From Crotophaga sulcirostris (Eukaryota; Chordata; Aves; Cuculiformes; Crotophagidae): 64,000 bases of DNA. Under the pieces are notes generated by a model, which worked only from the letters and a program-made list of their open reading frames with translations, searched no databases and was not told where the DNA came from. The translations under genes were made by a program, and so were the position numbers. Positions 1-11,352 of this stretch are shown here, one piece after another (position 1 is the stretch's first letter; each line of letters opens with the position of its first letter). The DNA lies in assembly GCA_013397455.1 (NCBI GenBank), contig VYZB01000220.1, positions 419,851 to 483,850 on the forward strand. Reading direction: 5' to 3'.

Positions 1-184
1 GGTAGGGAAGTGCTGCCAGAGCGGCCCCCTGGGGTCTCCCTGGGGGCAGGGGTCGCACCTGGGCAGGGTGGGGCTGCGGGAGCGGCCTGAGGCTCAGCAG
101 GGGCAGGGCCAGGTGCCGCACCTGTGCGGGGCAGCCCCCGGTGTGAGTGCAGCGTGCGGGGCCGTGTGTGAGAGCAGCCCTGGG

Positions 185-966
185 GAGCAGCCCTGGGGGT
201 GCTGGGGGAGGACAGGCTCCAGGTGAGCCACCCAGGTGTGCTCAGAGCCCGGAACCCACCCGTGTCCTGGGCTGCATCCAGAGCAGGGGGAGCAGCAGGG
301 GAGGGAGGGGGTTCTGCCCCTCTGCTCTGCTCTGCTCTGCTCTGCTCTGCCTCTGCTCTGCTCTGCTCTGCTCTGCTCTGCTCTGTGCTCTGCTCTGCTC
401 TGCTCTGCCCCTCTGCTCTGCTCTGCTCTGCTCTGCTCTGCTCTGGTGAGACCCCACCTGGAGCCCTGGGTCCGGTGCTGGAGTCCCCAGTGCAGGAAGG
501 ACCTGGAGCTGTTGGAGCGAGGCCAGAGGAGGCCACGGAGATGATCCGAGGGCTGGAGCACCTCCTGTGCGAGCACAGGCTGGGAGAGCTGGGGTTGCTC
601 AACCTGGGGAGGAGAAGGCTGTGGGGAGAGCTCAGAGCAGCCTCCAGTGCTGAAAGGGGCTCCAGGAAAGCTGGGGAGGGGCTCTGGATCAGGGAGTGCA
701 GGGACAGGGTGAGGAGGAATGGTTTTCAGCTGAAAGAGGGGAGACTGAGATGAGATCTTGGGGAGAAGTGTTTTGCTGTGAGGGTGGGGAGGCCCTGGCC
801 CAGGCTGCCCAGAGCAGTGGTGGCTGCCCCATCCCTGGAGGTGTTCCAGGCCAGGTTGGATGGGGCTTGGAGCCCCCTGACCCAGTGGGAGGTGTCCCTG
901 CCCATGGCAGGGGGTGGAACTGAATGGGCTGTGAGGTCCCTTCCAACCCAAACCATTCCATGATTC
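185..966 (+). mobile_element. CR1 non-LTR retrotransposon fragment, 5'-truncated, with internal microsatellite expansion
   Basis: This is the C-terminal part of a CR1 ORF2 (reverse transcriptase) plus the 3' UTR. Broken translations show the family signatures LGCI (near 268), VRPHLE (near 446), MIRGLEHL (near 541), RKAGEGLWIREC (near 664) and NGFQLKEGR (near 718). They lie in different frames, so the ORF is dead. The 3' end has the typical CR1 block (CCCTTCCAACCCAAACCATT near 938-957) and a worn ATTCTATG-type tail. The left edge near 185 is where similarity to the family fades and is approximate. The element is interrupted by a CTCTG array. A close relative lies inverted at 21771-22190. Confidence 0.88.
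314..446 (+). repeat. (CTCTG)n pentanucleotide microsatellite
   Basis: About two dozen CTCTG units run between a CR1 segment ending in TTCTGCCCC and one resuming with GTGAGACCCC. Three interruptions break the array: a shortened unit near 350, TGTG near 384 and TGCCCCTCTG near 406. The last repeats the left boundary of the array. A five-base unit reads as the same pentapeptide in every frame, which explains the overlapping open frames rich in Leu/Cys/Ser on plus and Ala/Glu/Gln/Ser/Arg on minus. None of these is a gene. Confidence 0.95.
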
Positions 967-2430
967 CTACTTTTCCAGCGTTTTGGAGCTGCCCTTGTGC
1001 TGGGAGCAGAGCACACTTGCATTTTTGGAGTGAGACCACCAGTGCTGCACTGGGTGGTTAACAAGAAGAGCCAAGCACTAATTAATGCATCTCCCAGCTT
1101 GCCTTTCGTGTGGGTCTGCACTGAGCCTCTCACCTTTCCAGGAGCTCATGGTGAGGGCATCCCTGCCCCACTGTTTGCATACACAGAAGACCAATGATTT
1201 TTTCCTCCTTCTCAGTCTTGGTAGCCTTTTCCTTCACGTGTGCAGAGCCTTGCAGGACCCCGGCCTTTGCTGCAGATTGCTGTGCAGCTTTTAATTATTT
1301 TCCGGTGGGGATGCAGCAGTAACAAAACCCATCTTTTGTTATTTTTTTCCATACAAGGCCTGAAATGAGCTGCTGTTAAACTGGAACTCCAGTGCCAGAG
1401 GATGCACAGTCTCACACTTCCTGCTGGGTGTAAGCTTTTACAGTGTTCTATATGAATCGTGCTCAGGAGGTTTTTTCCTGAAGCCTGACAGAGTAACTTT
1501 GTTCTGGCTGGCTGGGGGATTTTTTTATAATATTATTTTTTAATGTGAACAGTGGTGATCATCTGACATGAAAGCGGTGAACAAACATCCCTGGGTTTAC
1601 TGCCCTTATTCTGCACGCTGTAGCCCAATATTTTGCAACAGGGAGTGTTGTGAAACTGGTTTTCAGTTTGCTTGGAAATCCATGTGACCGTGTAGCTGAA
1701 TCTGCCAGGAAACTGCTTGGCTTGTTCACTCATTTTCTTGGGTACATGGAAAATAATGTCCCACCCAAACCCTTCCCATTCCATAGTAGGTACCTGCTCT
1801 TCACCTGTGGTCTCTGCACAGGTAGCTGCATCCTGCCAAGGTGCAATGGGCTGTATGTCAAAGTCCTCTAGGTTCCTGGAACAAAGTTTGCTCAAGTAAA
1901 TGTAAATATTGCTTTATTGCACTGAGAAGCTCTGTCATCCCCATTAATAATCCCATAATGGGGAAAGGAAAACCAGAGCTCTGCTAATAATTATAATTAT
2001 TTATACTGCAGGCAAAAACTTAGGAGCCACATTTCTGCCCCTCTGCAATGCCAGCACTGTTTGCTGGATTCCTTAAGTAGGTGCCTGGAGCTTAAGCAGC
2101 ACAGCAAGAAGGGAGGGAGGGGAGGCAGTCACAACAGAGAGCTAGGGAGAGATGATTTGAGTTAAATTTCCAGGCTACAGTGTACCTTGTTGGAGGACTG
2201 CAGTGATGGGCACCGGGTATTGGACCATCTCTTGAGGGAGTGATGTGCCCGTGAGGAGCACTGAGGCTACTGCCTTGCACAAAGGCAAAGCAGAGGGGGC
2301 TGCAGTTGGGGTGAGCTACCTGATGCTCAGCTGCTGTGTGGTTGCCATGCAGGAAATGGGGAAGGAAAAGCCAAGGAAACTTGGCAAAGTGACCTTTTGA
2401 GAGGGAAGGCACAGCAGCATCGCATTCTTC
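967..2430. other. Non-coding stretch, nothing recognised
   Basis: This sequence 5' of H6PD has no exon, RNA gene or repeat that I can support. The short open frames have no recognisable family signature and no splice or codon-use support. Confidence 0.5.
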
Positions 2431-2712
2431 TCACAGGTGACCAGTGACAGAACTAGAGGGCACGGACTTAAACTTCATCAGGGGAGGTTTAGACTTGATG
2501 TTAGGAAGAAGTTCTTCCCTGAAAGGGTGATTGGCCACTGGAATGCGCTGCCCAGGGAGGCGGTGGAGTCGCCGACCCTGGATGTGTTTAAGGGAAGATT
2601 GGATGAGGCACTCAGTGCCAGGGTTTAGGTGATGAGTTGGTGTTGGTGTTGGCCTATAGGTTGGACTTGATGATCTCAGAGGTCTCTTCCAACCTGGTGA
2701 AACTGTGTGTGT
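2431..2712 (+). mobile_element. CR1 fragment (3' end), variant-tail subfamily
   Basis: The segment reads as the last part of CR1 ORF2 and the short 3' UTR. An intact frame from 2437 gives [36 protein letters not shown] and a stop at the usual place. The 3' UTR has GGTTGGACTTGATGATCTC and then CTTCCAACCTGGTGAAACTG, ending in a TG-rich tail instead of ATTCTATG repeats. The piece at 16490-16600 belongs to the same subfamily in the opposite orientation. Confidence 0.88.
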
Positions 2713-4973
2713 GAGTGCCCATCCTGCTATCCTAGGGGGGGGGCTCACTAGGAATGCCCCCTTCTCACTGCATTAGGGTTGCAGTCTTGGGAGGCTCTTT
2801 GGTCTGGGAGTTGGAGCAGAGGGATGCTCCCTGGGAGGCTCACCAGGGTCTCATTTGGAGACCTTCAGCATGGATGTGAGCTCCCCAGCAAAGCAAACGC
2901 TCTGGGAGCAGGAGGTGCCACACGTGCTCGCATTTTGCCTGCTCACAAACGGCAGCCGAAGGGTTTAGCACAGCCAGTGTGCATGGGCTGAGAGCTGGGA
3001 TGTGCTGGGACGTTCCTGGCACAGGCACAATTATTTTTTCTCTACTGTAATTGGGTGTTTCCTCCCATTTACCAGAAAGGGAACAACCTGCCTTATCTTG
3101 CTTGCTCACCTGACCGTGGATCAGAGAGTCTGCCGTGCGCGCGGTCACAGGAGAAGTGAGATCTGTGCTGAGCTGGAGCTGTGAAGAAGATAAGTTTCCA
3201 GCTGCTTTTGCCACTGCAGTCTCTGTAAAGCTCCTGTATTACTCAGGTGAGTGCTGGGGAGAGAAACATGAGATTTACAAAGCTGCACATAAGCAGAGGT
3301 ATTCAGAAGTCCCTTGTTTTGATTGAATTATCTTCATCCTTTAGCTGAAGTAGATCCTGTGTGGATTTAGTGATTGAGTAGTGACTTTGCTGGGAGCTTT
3401 CTTGGGGAGAACCACTCAAGAGCTAGGACGACATCTGTGCTTCATCCCTCTGATATTCAAGGTGAGCAAGAACAAGACCTTTTGCTCCAGACTAGGAAAA
3501 GCAATCCTAAGTAAGACTAGGCAGGTAAAAGCTAACAGCTTTTGGTCCCAGGGCTCATGTACATCTGTAACTGGAGCAATGGAGCCAGGGGTAGGTTTTC
3601 TCCCTGGCTGTGAATGTATGAATCTGGTGAGACACTTTTCTGTCTTGTGTCTGCCTGCAGAAGTTTATTAGAATCTTCATTCACACACCCAAGATCCAGT
3701 TCTCAGTTGTGTGGCCAGGAAACTGCCATTTTAAAATGGTGTAATCATGCCAAAGAACAGCCCAGTGAGACTGCAACTGCACCAGTATAAAAAAGCCATG
3801 TACTTTTTCCTCTTACTGTCAGAAAATGGCTGGTTTTCCTACCCAGGTAAAGTTGAAAGTTATAAATTTATTGACCAGAACCAGAAGTTTTTAACTAATT
3901 TAATTCTCTTGTGTGCCGTGAAGGCTTTGCTCCAACTAAACACAACTTCAGAAAATGAAATTAGGAGAATGAGAATGAGATAGCCAGTGTAAGAGCTAAT
4001 TCTTGATGTAATGGGAACAGTGCAATGGTTTATTCGCTTGTTCTGGATTATTTCTCTTGAGATGTGAAGTCATTGCTGTGTTTCTAGGTATAAGAACTAA
4101 ATGTGTCATTTCTCTGAAAAACAGCTTTATTTGGGGTTAAAGAAGCAAGAATAAATAAGAACAAGCAAAGAGGCTTTTTTGGGGCAGGGAAATCAGCTGT
4201 TGCTGGCTACAGTGGTTGGAATGGGTACTGAGTGGAGCTGGCCAGGATGGGTGCTGACATGCACTTTGAGTAGGCAGAGCACAAACCCCACATTGTCTCC
4301 TGGCCACATCCACAACTATCACGAGGCAGCATCTAGACTGGCTCATGTCTAGACTCCATTTTAAAGAACTAAACTTCTTCCCCTGTGTTGTTTCATCAGA
4401 CCATTTTTCTCCCAGTAGCTTCTCAGAACCTAATTCATGAGAGTGGTGGTGGCCCAGGAGTCGTTCAAGTGCAGTGCAGTAAAGAAGAGCCTGTGTACTG
4501 GAACTGGCATGCTTGTCTCTGAGCTGCTGTGACAATATTGACATGAAACAATGCCAAGACAACATAATACCACCAGAGCAAAGTCCCAAACAGGATCTTG
4601 TCAAAAGCAGTCCTTAATATGTGTTCATTTGTAGCCAGCTCTGAAATTTGTATTAAAATGGATTTCACTTTCATAATCTGAAGGCATTGACACCCCCTTG
4701 TTAACTCACCTGTGGGAACAATGGTTATTCTACTGAAAGACCTCAGGTACACAGTGTCTTCCACATCTTGGTTTGCATGAGGAGGCTGCAGTCTTTTCAA
4801 GAGCCCCTGTTACTGCCAGGATTCAAATCGTGGAGGGAAGGAGAGACTCTTGGGTGGAGGATCCAGGCAAAAGTTCCTGGCTTTTCAGTCATGGGAAAGC
4901 AGGTACCTTGCATTCTGTTTTGCAGTGTTATACTATGGATTGATGAATTTTCTTTTTTAATCCTGTCCTTTAG
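2713..4973. other. Presumed 5' intron or upstream region of H6PD
   Basis: No coding exon is visible. In other vertebrates H6PD has a non-coding first exon, so this stretch is probably intronic, with the first exon here or further left. I see no CpG island in this interval to mark it. The end has a polypyrimidine tract and TAG at 4971-4973, a good 3' splice site for the first coding exon. Confidence 0.5.
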
Positions 4974-5003
4974 TGTTCCTGGATCTACCTCTTTTCTCCC
5001 AAG

Positions 5004-5630
5004 ATGCTGAGAATTGTTCTGGGTGCAGTGTTGTTTGTGGGAACCTTTCCATCCCTGGCTGATGCATCCCAGGGCCACATCTCAGTGGTCTTGCTGGGAG
5101 CCACAGGTGATTTGGCCAAGAAGTATTTGTGGCAGGGTCTGTTCCAACTCTACATGGACCAAGTGAGCAATGGCCACAGCTTCACTTTCCACGGGGCTGC
5201 ACTGACAGCTCTGGAGCCAGGGCAGAAGCTGATGTTCGACGTGCTGAAGAAGCTGGCCTGTCCCCCAGATGAATCTCCCAACAGATGTGCTGTGCTCAAG
5301 GACCAATTCCTGAAGCTGAGCCAGTACCACCAGCTGAAGACTGCTGAAAACTACACTGTGCTGAACAGAGAGATTGAGATGCTGCTTCGCCAGGAGGGGC
5401 TGAAGGAGGCTGGAAGGATCTTCTACTTCTCAGTGCCACCATTTGCCTACACAGACATTGCCCGCCACATCAACAGCAGCTGCAGACCCCCTCCAGGAGC
5501 CTGGCTGCGTGTGGTGCTGGAGAAGCCTTTTGGCCATGACCTGGAGTCAGCCCAGCAGCTGGCTGCAGAGCTGAGAAGCTTCTTCAGGGAAGAGGAGATG
5601 TACCGGGTGGACCACTACCTTGGCAAACAG
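5004..5630 (+). CDS. H6PD: H6PD coding exon 1 (signal peptide, NADP fold)
   Basis: The exon begins at about 4974 after a pyrimidine-rich acceptor and carries a 30-nt leader before the ATG at 5004. It codes residues 1-209: the signal peptide, the coenzyme-binding fold and the catalytic RVDHYLGK. It ends at CAG with donor GTGAGC at 5631, phase 0. Reading into the intron would add 13 residues before a stop at 5672. Confidence 0.97.
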
Positions 5631-8600
5631 GTGAGCAGCTTGCTTACATCGTGCAGCCCCCTGCCAGGTTGAGGGACTTGGTGCCTGGGAGGGTATCACA
5701 CAGTGATGGGTGGCAGCTCTGCAGGTAATGAGTGGTGTTCTCCTCTCAAATGCAGGCAGAGCCACTGTGGGTGCTCCCAAGCCTCTGTTTGCTTATGGAG
5801 TCCAGTATTGTGCTGCCCTCCATCCTCTTGCAGAGCAGAGGGAAGGTGCACACCAAAGCAGGGCTTCCTCCCATGGTGAGGGGTCCTCTCTCCAGGGGTA
5901 GCCAGGGTGTAGGGCTGAACTGTGTGTGTGCATGAAGGAGAGATTCAGAATTCATCTGGTCTTCTCACCAAGGTCAAGGCTTTGATTTCGCTGAATAAGC
6001 AATGCCCTTTCCCTCTCACAATAGTCCCATCTCATCACACATAGACCTCTCTGCTTAGCCATGGCTTCCAGAAGCAGTTTTTCATTTGATATGATACGGA
6101 GCTGATGGGATGTTAGTTTTGTGGGATGCTTAGAAGAGGATTTTTTTTCCTGTCCTGTGCTCCACTCAGGGTATGGAGGAACTGGCTGCTGCAGGGACAG
6201 CTCAGGATGTGCAACTGCATTGTCCCAGAGGGAATGTGTTCAAGGACATGCCATCCTTGTTTTAGAGAAATGTGATAGCACGTTTTGAAAGTAGTCTTTT
6301 CCAGCCATGGCACTGTGGCCAGGTTTTACTCAGAAGGTTGCATGTCCACCTGCTAGGAGAGCATCTCTACTGAGAGGGGGGATTTTGTGTATATTTTTTT
6401 AATACTTTTTTTTTTTCCCCAAAAGAGCAGGTGATTTTAGTGGTATAAGCATCTGATCTGATGTATTTCAGCACTCGGGAACTGTACGTTAGTCCCAGGA
6501 TGGTCTGACTCAGCCTTTTGTGCTTTGACAGATATAAACTGAGTGCCTTGCAGTTTGTGGTTCAGCCTTTCTCACATGAAACCTCAAAATTCCAAAATAC
6601 CTTTAATGCCCACTCTGTACAGACACTGGGCACATCATTGCACACCACTGCAGGCTCTCTTGCTGATTTTCTTTTCCCTAACCCACTCTGCTTTCTGCTG
6701 CCACATCCCAGTGCTGGATGGGGCAGTGAGGCAGGGGTACTGTGGAAACCTGGCGAATTTTTGTTGGGTCTTTTTTTTTTCCCTTCACAGGCCATAGCCC
6801 ATATCCTGCCTTTTCGAGATCAGAACCGGCAGTTTCTGGATCCAATTTGGAACCGACATCATGTGGAAAGAGTGGAGATTGTCTTGAAAGAGACTGTGGA
6901 TGCTAAAGGTTGGTGAGGCGAGTGTGCAGAGCTGGGGTGGATGAGTGAGAAGGAGAACTGACAGGGTCATTAATTATGTGCAAGTGGCCCTTGAGACAGT
7001 GCTGGTGCAGAAACAAAGAAGAACAGATGAATGATATGTGGCTCCCTGGAAATAGAGAAGGACTGTCTTACACTTCCTGTGCAAGGGACTGACTCGCTTC
7101 CAGGTTGTATTGCTGCTTCCAAGAAAAGATTGCATTTGCAGTTCAGCTGGGAGCAGGGGCAGAATCCCCCACCTTTGGCTGCTGCAGAGCTTTGGGGGCA
7201 TTGCACCTAGCTTTCTATCCCAAATCCTGGTGAAAGCACTGGATTTGGAGTTGATGCAATCACTTCAGTTTGGTGTCGCAATAATCTGGTTGATTGTAAC
7301 AACAACCCTTCTGTCTTCCTTTCCTGTTAGCTACCAAGCTCACACTGAGGATATTTTTGCACTATTCTTTGGAGGATGCTCTTGCATCTTTTGCCTGGAT
7401 GTTATATTGGTTCGTCAGGGTCAGTCCAGGTACCCAGGCTGGTCTGTGTTGGTCTGCCTGTTTCTTTCCCTTCCTGTGTGTATTAAGAGCATTGCAGAGA
7501 GAAAATCCAATCCCAGAGTTGCTAGCATGGGTCTCCTGCTGAAGGACACCGCTGCAATCCCTCCCTGCAATGCTGCAGCATCTACTCTGCAGTGCTCAGC
7601 ATAAAGCACTCTGGGCTGGACTGCCACCCACAGCACTTCTTGGGATGTCAGGCGCCCTCAGATCTGCAACATCAGTATTGCTTCTGCACTCCCTTTACCT
7701 CCTCTTCTGCCTCCCTTCCTCTCTCCCCCCCAGCAGCCACCACAAATTCAATTAATGCAACTTTGTCAAACTTGGACTAATCTTCAATTTGGCAGCCCAG
7801 TCCTCAGCTGGGCCTGTTTGTGGGAGAGGGATGCTCTGCAGAGAGATGTAGGGAGGACAGTGTTGTCTGTGCATAGCCCCAGCTACACCCTGTACCCTCC
7901 CTGCTCTGAACAAATTGGTAAATTTTCCTTTGATGTCTTTTTTTTTTTCCCCTGTGCGGCTTCAGCTGGCAGCCTGGCTCCCAGCAAGCCTGCAGCATTG
8001 ATTACATTAATGAATATGCCTTTGGATTAGAGCAAGGGAGATAAATGTAGCAGTCAATAGGGGAAGTCTATGGCTGTGATGTAGTCTGCAGTGTGCAGCC
8101 TGCTGCTGCTGGGCTACAGAAAGGCATCTGTTCGAGTCACTTTCTTTATGAGCACATTGTCCTCCTTCCCCTGTTCCTGCATGAAAAGTCAGGCAGGGAG
8201 AGAAAAGCAGGGATTTGTGCATGAAATTTTGTCTTCTCAAGGGCATAGCTCAGCCAGAGCTTTCTGAGGACATGAAAATGAGGGGGGAAGGGGCAGTAAA
8301 GAGCAGTGCTCATTGCCAGGGCCCAGCTTCTCCTGTGTAGCTATAGAGCTGCTGGGGTCCTTGCTCTCAGCCTGCTTCCCAGCTACTCTGTCAAAGCTTT
8401 TGTGTAGAGCTGGGTGTTGTGTGGAGTCCCAGGCACTGTGGGACAGGAGTGTCAGGGTGAGGGTTGTACAGCATCATGCAGTGCGGGGGAGGTTCAAGCT
8501 GCAGCTTCTGAAAGCACAAGCTTTCTGAAAGCAAAAGCAAAACTGCGTTCTGCTCTGTGCATTTGGGAAGTTACCAGGCAGGAGCTCTACTCCTGCTGGG

Positions 8601-11352
8601 TTTTGGCCCTGTAAGCACCCATGAGAAGGATTGTGCCTGGCTCTGCAGAGGACAAGCAGTCCTGTGGGAATGTTTTATCTTTATGTTAGTAGCAGAGGCA
8701 TTTTGGGAGCCTCTCTGGGGGAAAGGAAAAGCTTAGAATCATAGAATCTTAGAATGGTTTGGGTTGAAAGGGACCTTTGAAGATCACCTAGTCCAATGCC
8801 CCTGCTGTGGGCAAGGACATCTTTCACTATGTCAGGTTGCTCAAAACTGCCCTGTCCAGCCACTCCTTGAACACTTCCAGTGATGGGGCATCCACAGCTT
8901 CCCTGGGCTTGATAGCTTCAAGTTAATTTTTGGGCCAAGAGAAGAGAAGCTTAGTGAAAACCACTTTAGGCTTGTGGTCTTTGTTCTTCTTGGTATGTAT
9001 ATTGTACATGTAGAGGGCAAGGCTGCAAGAACTGCACATCATTTTACCAGCATCCTACCTCTTCTTTGTCATCAGGCCGTACCAGCTTCTACGAGCAGTA
9101 TGGAGTCATCCGGGATGTGCTGCAGAACCATCTCACAGAGGCCCTGATGTTCCTGACCATGGAGCTCCCAGCCAACGTGAGCAGGGCTGAAGAGGTTTTG
9201 CAGTGCAAGCTGCAGGCTTTCCAGTCCTTGCAGGGCCTGGAGAAAAACAGTGCCGTGCTGGGTCAGTATCAGGCATATGCCAGCCAAGTACAGGAGGAGC
9301 TGCAGAAGGCACAAGACTACATCAGCACAACACCAACCTTTGCAGGTGAGAGTTTGGTCTGGGCCCTCCAGAAGGGAGTAGTCTAGAGCTGAGGAGAGCA
9401 GGAGATGTGACTCCTTGCAGCTCCGTGATCCTGGACCTCACTGCTGACACAGGGATGTCTCCAGGCATCCACCAGCATGATAACTGGGAGCTGTAAGAAG
9501 GTAATATTGTTGTCCTGTGAGTTAACTCATGGTCCACTCAATGGGAAGCATTGCATAACAGCTAAGTCCCATTATTCTTGCTAAGATCTCTGTGTTATTT
9601 TTAGAAATGACCTGCAAGCTCCTTTGCCTTTTCATAAAGTTGAGTTGCTCTCTGCATCCGAGGGGTGGAGCATGGGCACCTCTCTGTGGCTGGTAGACCA
9701 CAAGGCCATCTCTGGCCATGCTGTGTCTTCTGAATATGAAAAGTTTTGTCCGAATGATATTTGTGCTCAGAAACTGGTTTCCTGCAAGATGAAACCAGGC
9801 TAACCAAGTAGGATGTGTGGGAGGAAGCGCAGCAGGGTAGTTGGAGAGCAGTTAGTCCACTGATACCATGAAACGGCTGATTGTGGAGCAAGAGACACAG
9901 TGGACACCAAGATTTCTGGGAGCTAAGGAAGGAGAATGATGGGTAGGTGAAAGAGATCCCCTCAAACTGGTAGCTGAGATGACTGTAATTTCAGGTGTGC
10001 TGATTCACAGCAACAGCCTGCGCTGGGAAGGCGTCCCTTTCCTCCTCACTTCTGGGAAAGCTCTGGATGAACGGGTAGGTTATGTCCGTGTTCTCTTCAA
10101 GAACCGTGCCTACTGCACGCAGAGCGAGACTCTGAGGGATGCAGGGCACAGCCAATGTAAAGCCAAGCAGATCATCTTCTACATTGGGCATGGTGCACTC
10201 AACACCCCTGCGGTGCTCATCAGCAGGAACCTTTTCAAGCCTGTCATGCCAGAAGGCAGTTGGAGAGAAACAGTGGGTCAACCAGACCTGCACGTTTTTG
10301 GACAACCATTGTCTGATTACTACGTGTACACCCCTGTGAAAGAGAGAGATGCGTACTCTGTCCTCATCTCCAACATCTACCATGGCAGGAAGGACTTCTT
10401 CATTACCACCGAGAGCCTGCTGGCCTCCTGGGGTTTCTGGACACCACTGCTGGATAGAATTTCCCACCGGTCCCTGCGCCTCTACCCTGGGGGTGTGGAG
10501 AACCAGCACCTCTTAGACTTTGAAATGGTGAGTGGGGAAGTGGCGTTCACACTGGCAGAGCCAGTGGAGCTGCTGAACCCCAGCAGGCTGATGCCAAATG
10601 ATTACAGGACGATCCAGTCCAAATTTAGGCAAAGTCGCCTGGTCTCAGCATGGTCTGAGGACCTAATTTCCCAGCTGGCTTCTGACATTGAGAAGGCAGC
10701 AAGCAGGACCGTGGCGCACTCTGGGCAGTTCCACCTGGCCCTCTCAGGTGGCTCAAGCCCAGTGGTCCTATTCCAGCGTCTGGCAAGACACCACTATGCC
10801 TTCCCATGGAAGCACACCCACATCTGGCTGGTAGATGAACGCTGTGTCCCTCTCACTGACACCGAGTCCAACTTCTTCAGCGTGCACAACCACCTCCTCC
10901 AGAGTGTCAGGGTGCCCTACTTCAACGTCCACCCCATGCCCGTGCACCTGAACCAGCGGCTCTGTGTGGAAGAGGACAGGGGCACGGAGCTGTATGCCAA
11001 GGAGATCATGACCCTGGTGGCCAATGCCAGCTTTGACCTGGTGCTGCTGGGGGTGGGCACCGACGGGCACACGGCTTCGCTCTTCCCCCGCTCTGAAAAT
11101 GGCTTGGAAGGGTCTCAGACTGTGGTGATGACTGAAAGCCCTGTGAAACCTCACCAACGGATGAGCCTTAGCCTGCCCCTCATTAACAAGGCCAGGCAGG
11201 TGTTTGTCCTGGTTTTGGGGAAGGGCAAGCATGAGATCACCACGCTGCTCAGCAGGGTGGGCCATGAGCCCAGGAAGTGGCCTGTCTCGGGTGTCAGCCC
11301 CAGCTCTGGACAGCTGGTGTGGTATGTGGATTATGAAGCTCTGCTTGGGTGA
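5004..11352 (+). CDS. H6PD: Hexose-6-phosphate dehydrogenase / glucose 1-dehydrogenase (GDH/6PGL endoplasmic bifunctional protein)
   Basis: Joining exons 5004-5630, 6791-6908, 9076-9345 and 9995-11352 gives 2373 nt, an intact frame of 790 residues, about the length of the mammalian protein. Residues 1 to about 20 form a hydrophobic signal peptide. The glucose-6-phosphate dehydrogenase half follows, with the NADP-binding GATGDL at 32-37, EKPFGHD at 173-179 and the active-site segment RVDHYLGK at 201-208. The C-terminal half is 6-phosphogluconolactonase, with SGGSSP at 589-594, VDERC at 618-622 and GVGTDGHTASLFP at 691-703. N-glycosylation sequons include N116, N157 and N682. In this family the enzyme works in the ER lumen, oxidises glucose-6-phosphate and hydrolyses the lactone, and supplies NADPH to 11beta-hydroxysteroid dehydrogenase 1. 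No KDEL-type tail is present. The start is the first ATG, 30 nt after the acceptor, directly before the signal peptide. No frame damage is seen. Confidence 0.97.
5631..6790 (+). other. H6PD: H6PD intron after coding exon 1
   Basis: The intron has a GTGAGC donor and a T-rich acceptor tract ending CCCTTCACAG at 6790. I see no repeat element or extra exon inside it. Confidence 0.9.
6791..6908 (+). CDS. H6PD: H6PD coding exon 2
   Basis: This 118-nt exon codes AIAHILPFRDQNRQF through the VDAK segment and ends in phase 1. The donor that keeps the frame is AAAG|GTTGGT at 6909, a weak site. A better-looking GTGAGG donor lies 4 nt downstream at 6913. The Gly codon is completed by the first two bases of the next exon, giving the family-conserved GRTSFYE junction. 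Confidence 0.95.
6909..9075 (+). other. H6PD: H6PD intron after coding exon 2
   Basis: The intron runs from a weak GTTGGT donor to an acceptor ending TTTGTCATCAG. It holds one antisense CR1 fragment (8735-8910) and several short T runs. Nothing else is recognised. Confidence 0.88.
8735..8910 (-). mobile_element. CR1 fragment (3' end), antisense in H6PD intron
   Basis: Read on the minus strand, this ends with the classic CR1 3' terminus: CCCTTTCAACCCAAACCATT followed by ATTCTAAG and ATTCTATG tail units. The left end on plus (8735) is therefore the 3' end of the element. Similarity fades near 8910. Confidence 0.9.
9076..9345 (+). CDS. H6PD: H6PD coding exon 3
   Basis: This 270-nt exon codes GRTSFYEQYGVIRDVLQNHL through TPTFA, part of the C-terminal G6PDH-like domain. 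It contains the sequon in ANVSRAEE. The donor CAG|GTGAGA at 9346 is strong, phase 1. Confidence 0.97.
9346..9994 (+). other. H6PD: H6PD intron before the last exon
   Basis: This short intron has a GTGAGA donor and an acceptor ending TAATTTCAG at 9994. Nothing else is recognised. Confidence 0.93.
9995..11352 (+). CDS. H6PD: H6PD terminal coding exon (rest of G6PDH half and whole 6PGL domain)
   Basis: This 1358-nt exon codes residues 339-790 and the TGA at 11350-11352. It starts GVLIHSNSLRWEGVPF, carries KALDERVGY, and holds the entire 6-phosphogluconolactonase domain with SGGSSP, WLVDERCVPL and the DGHTASLFP signature. It ends SGQLVWYVDYEALLG. Third codon positions are GC-rich compared with the flanking non-coding DNA. 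Confidence 0.97.

Noticed and set aside
94..951. A 285-codon minus-strand open frame, and three plus-strand frames of 100-184 codons overlapping it
   Set aside because: They run across the CTCTG array, which stays open in every frame, and across CR1 remnants. The minus frame is antisense to CR1, and the plus frames are broken pieces of its ORF2.
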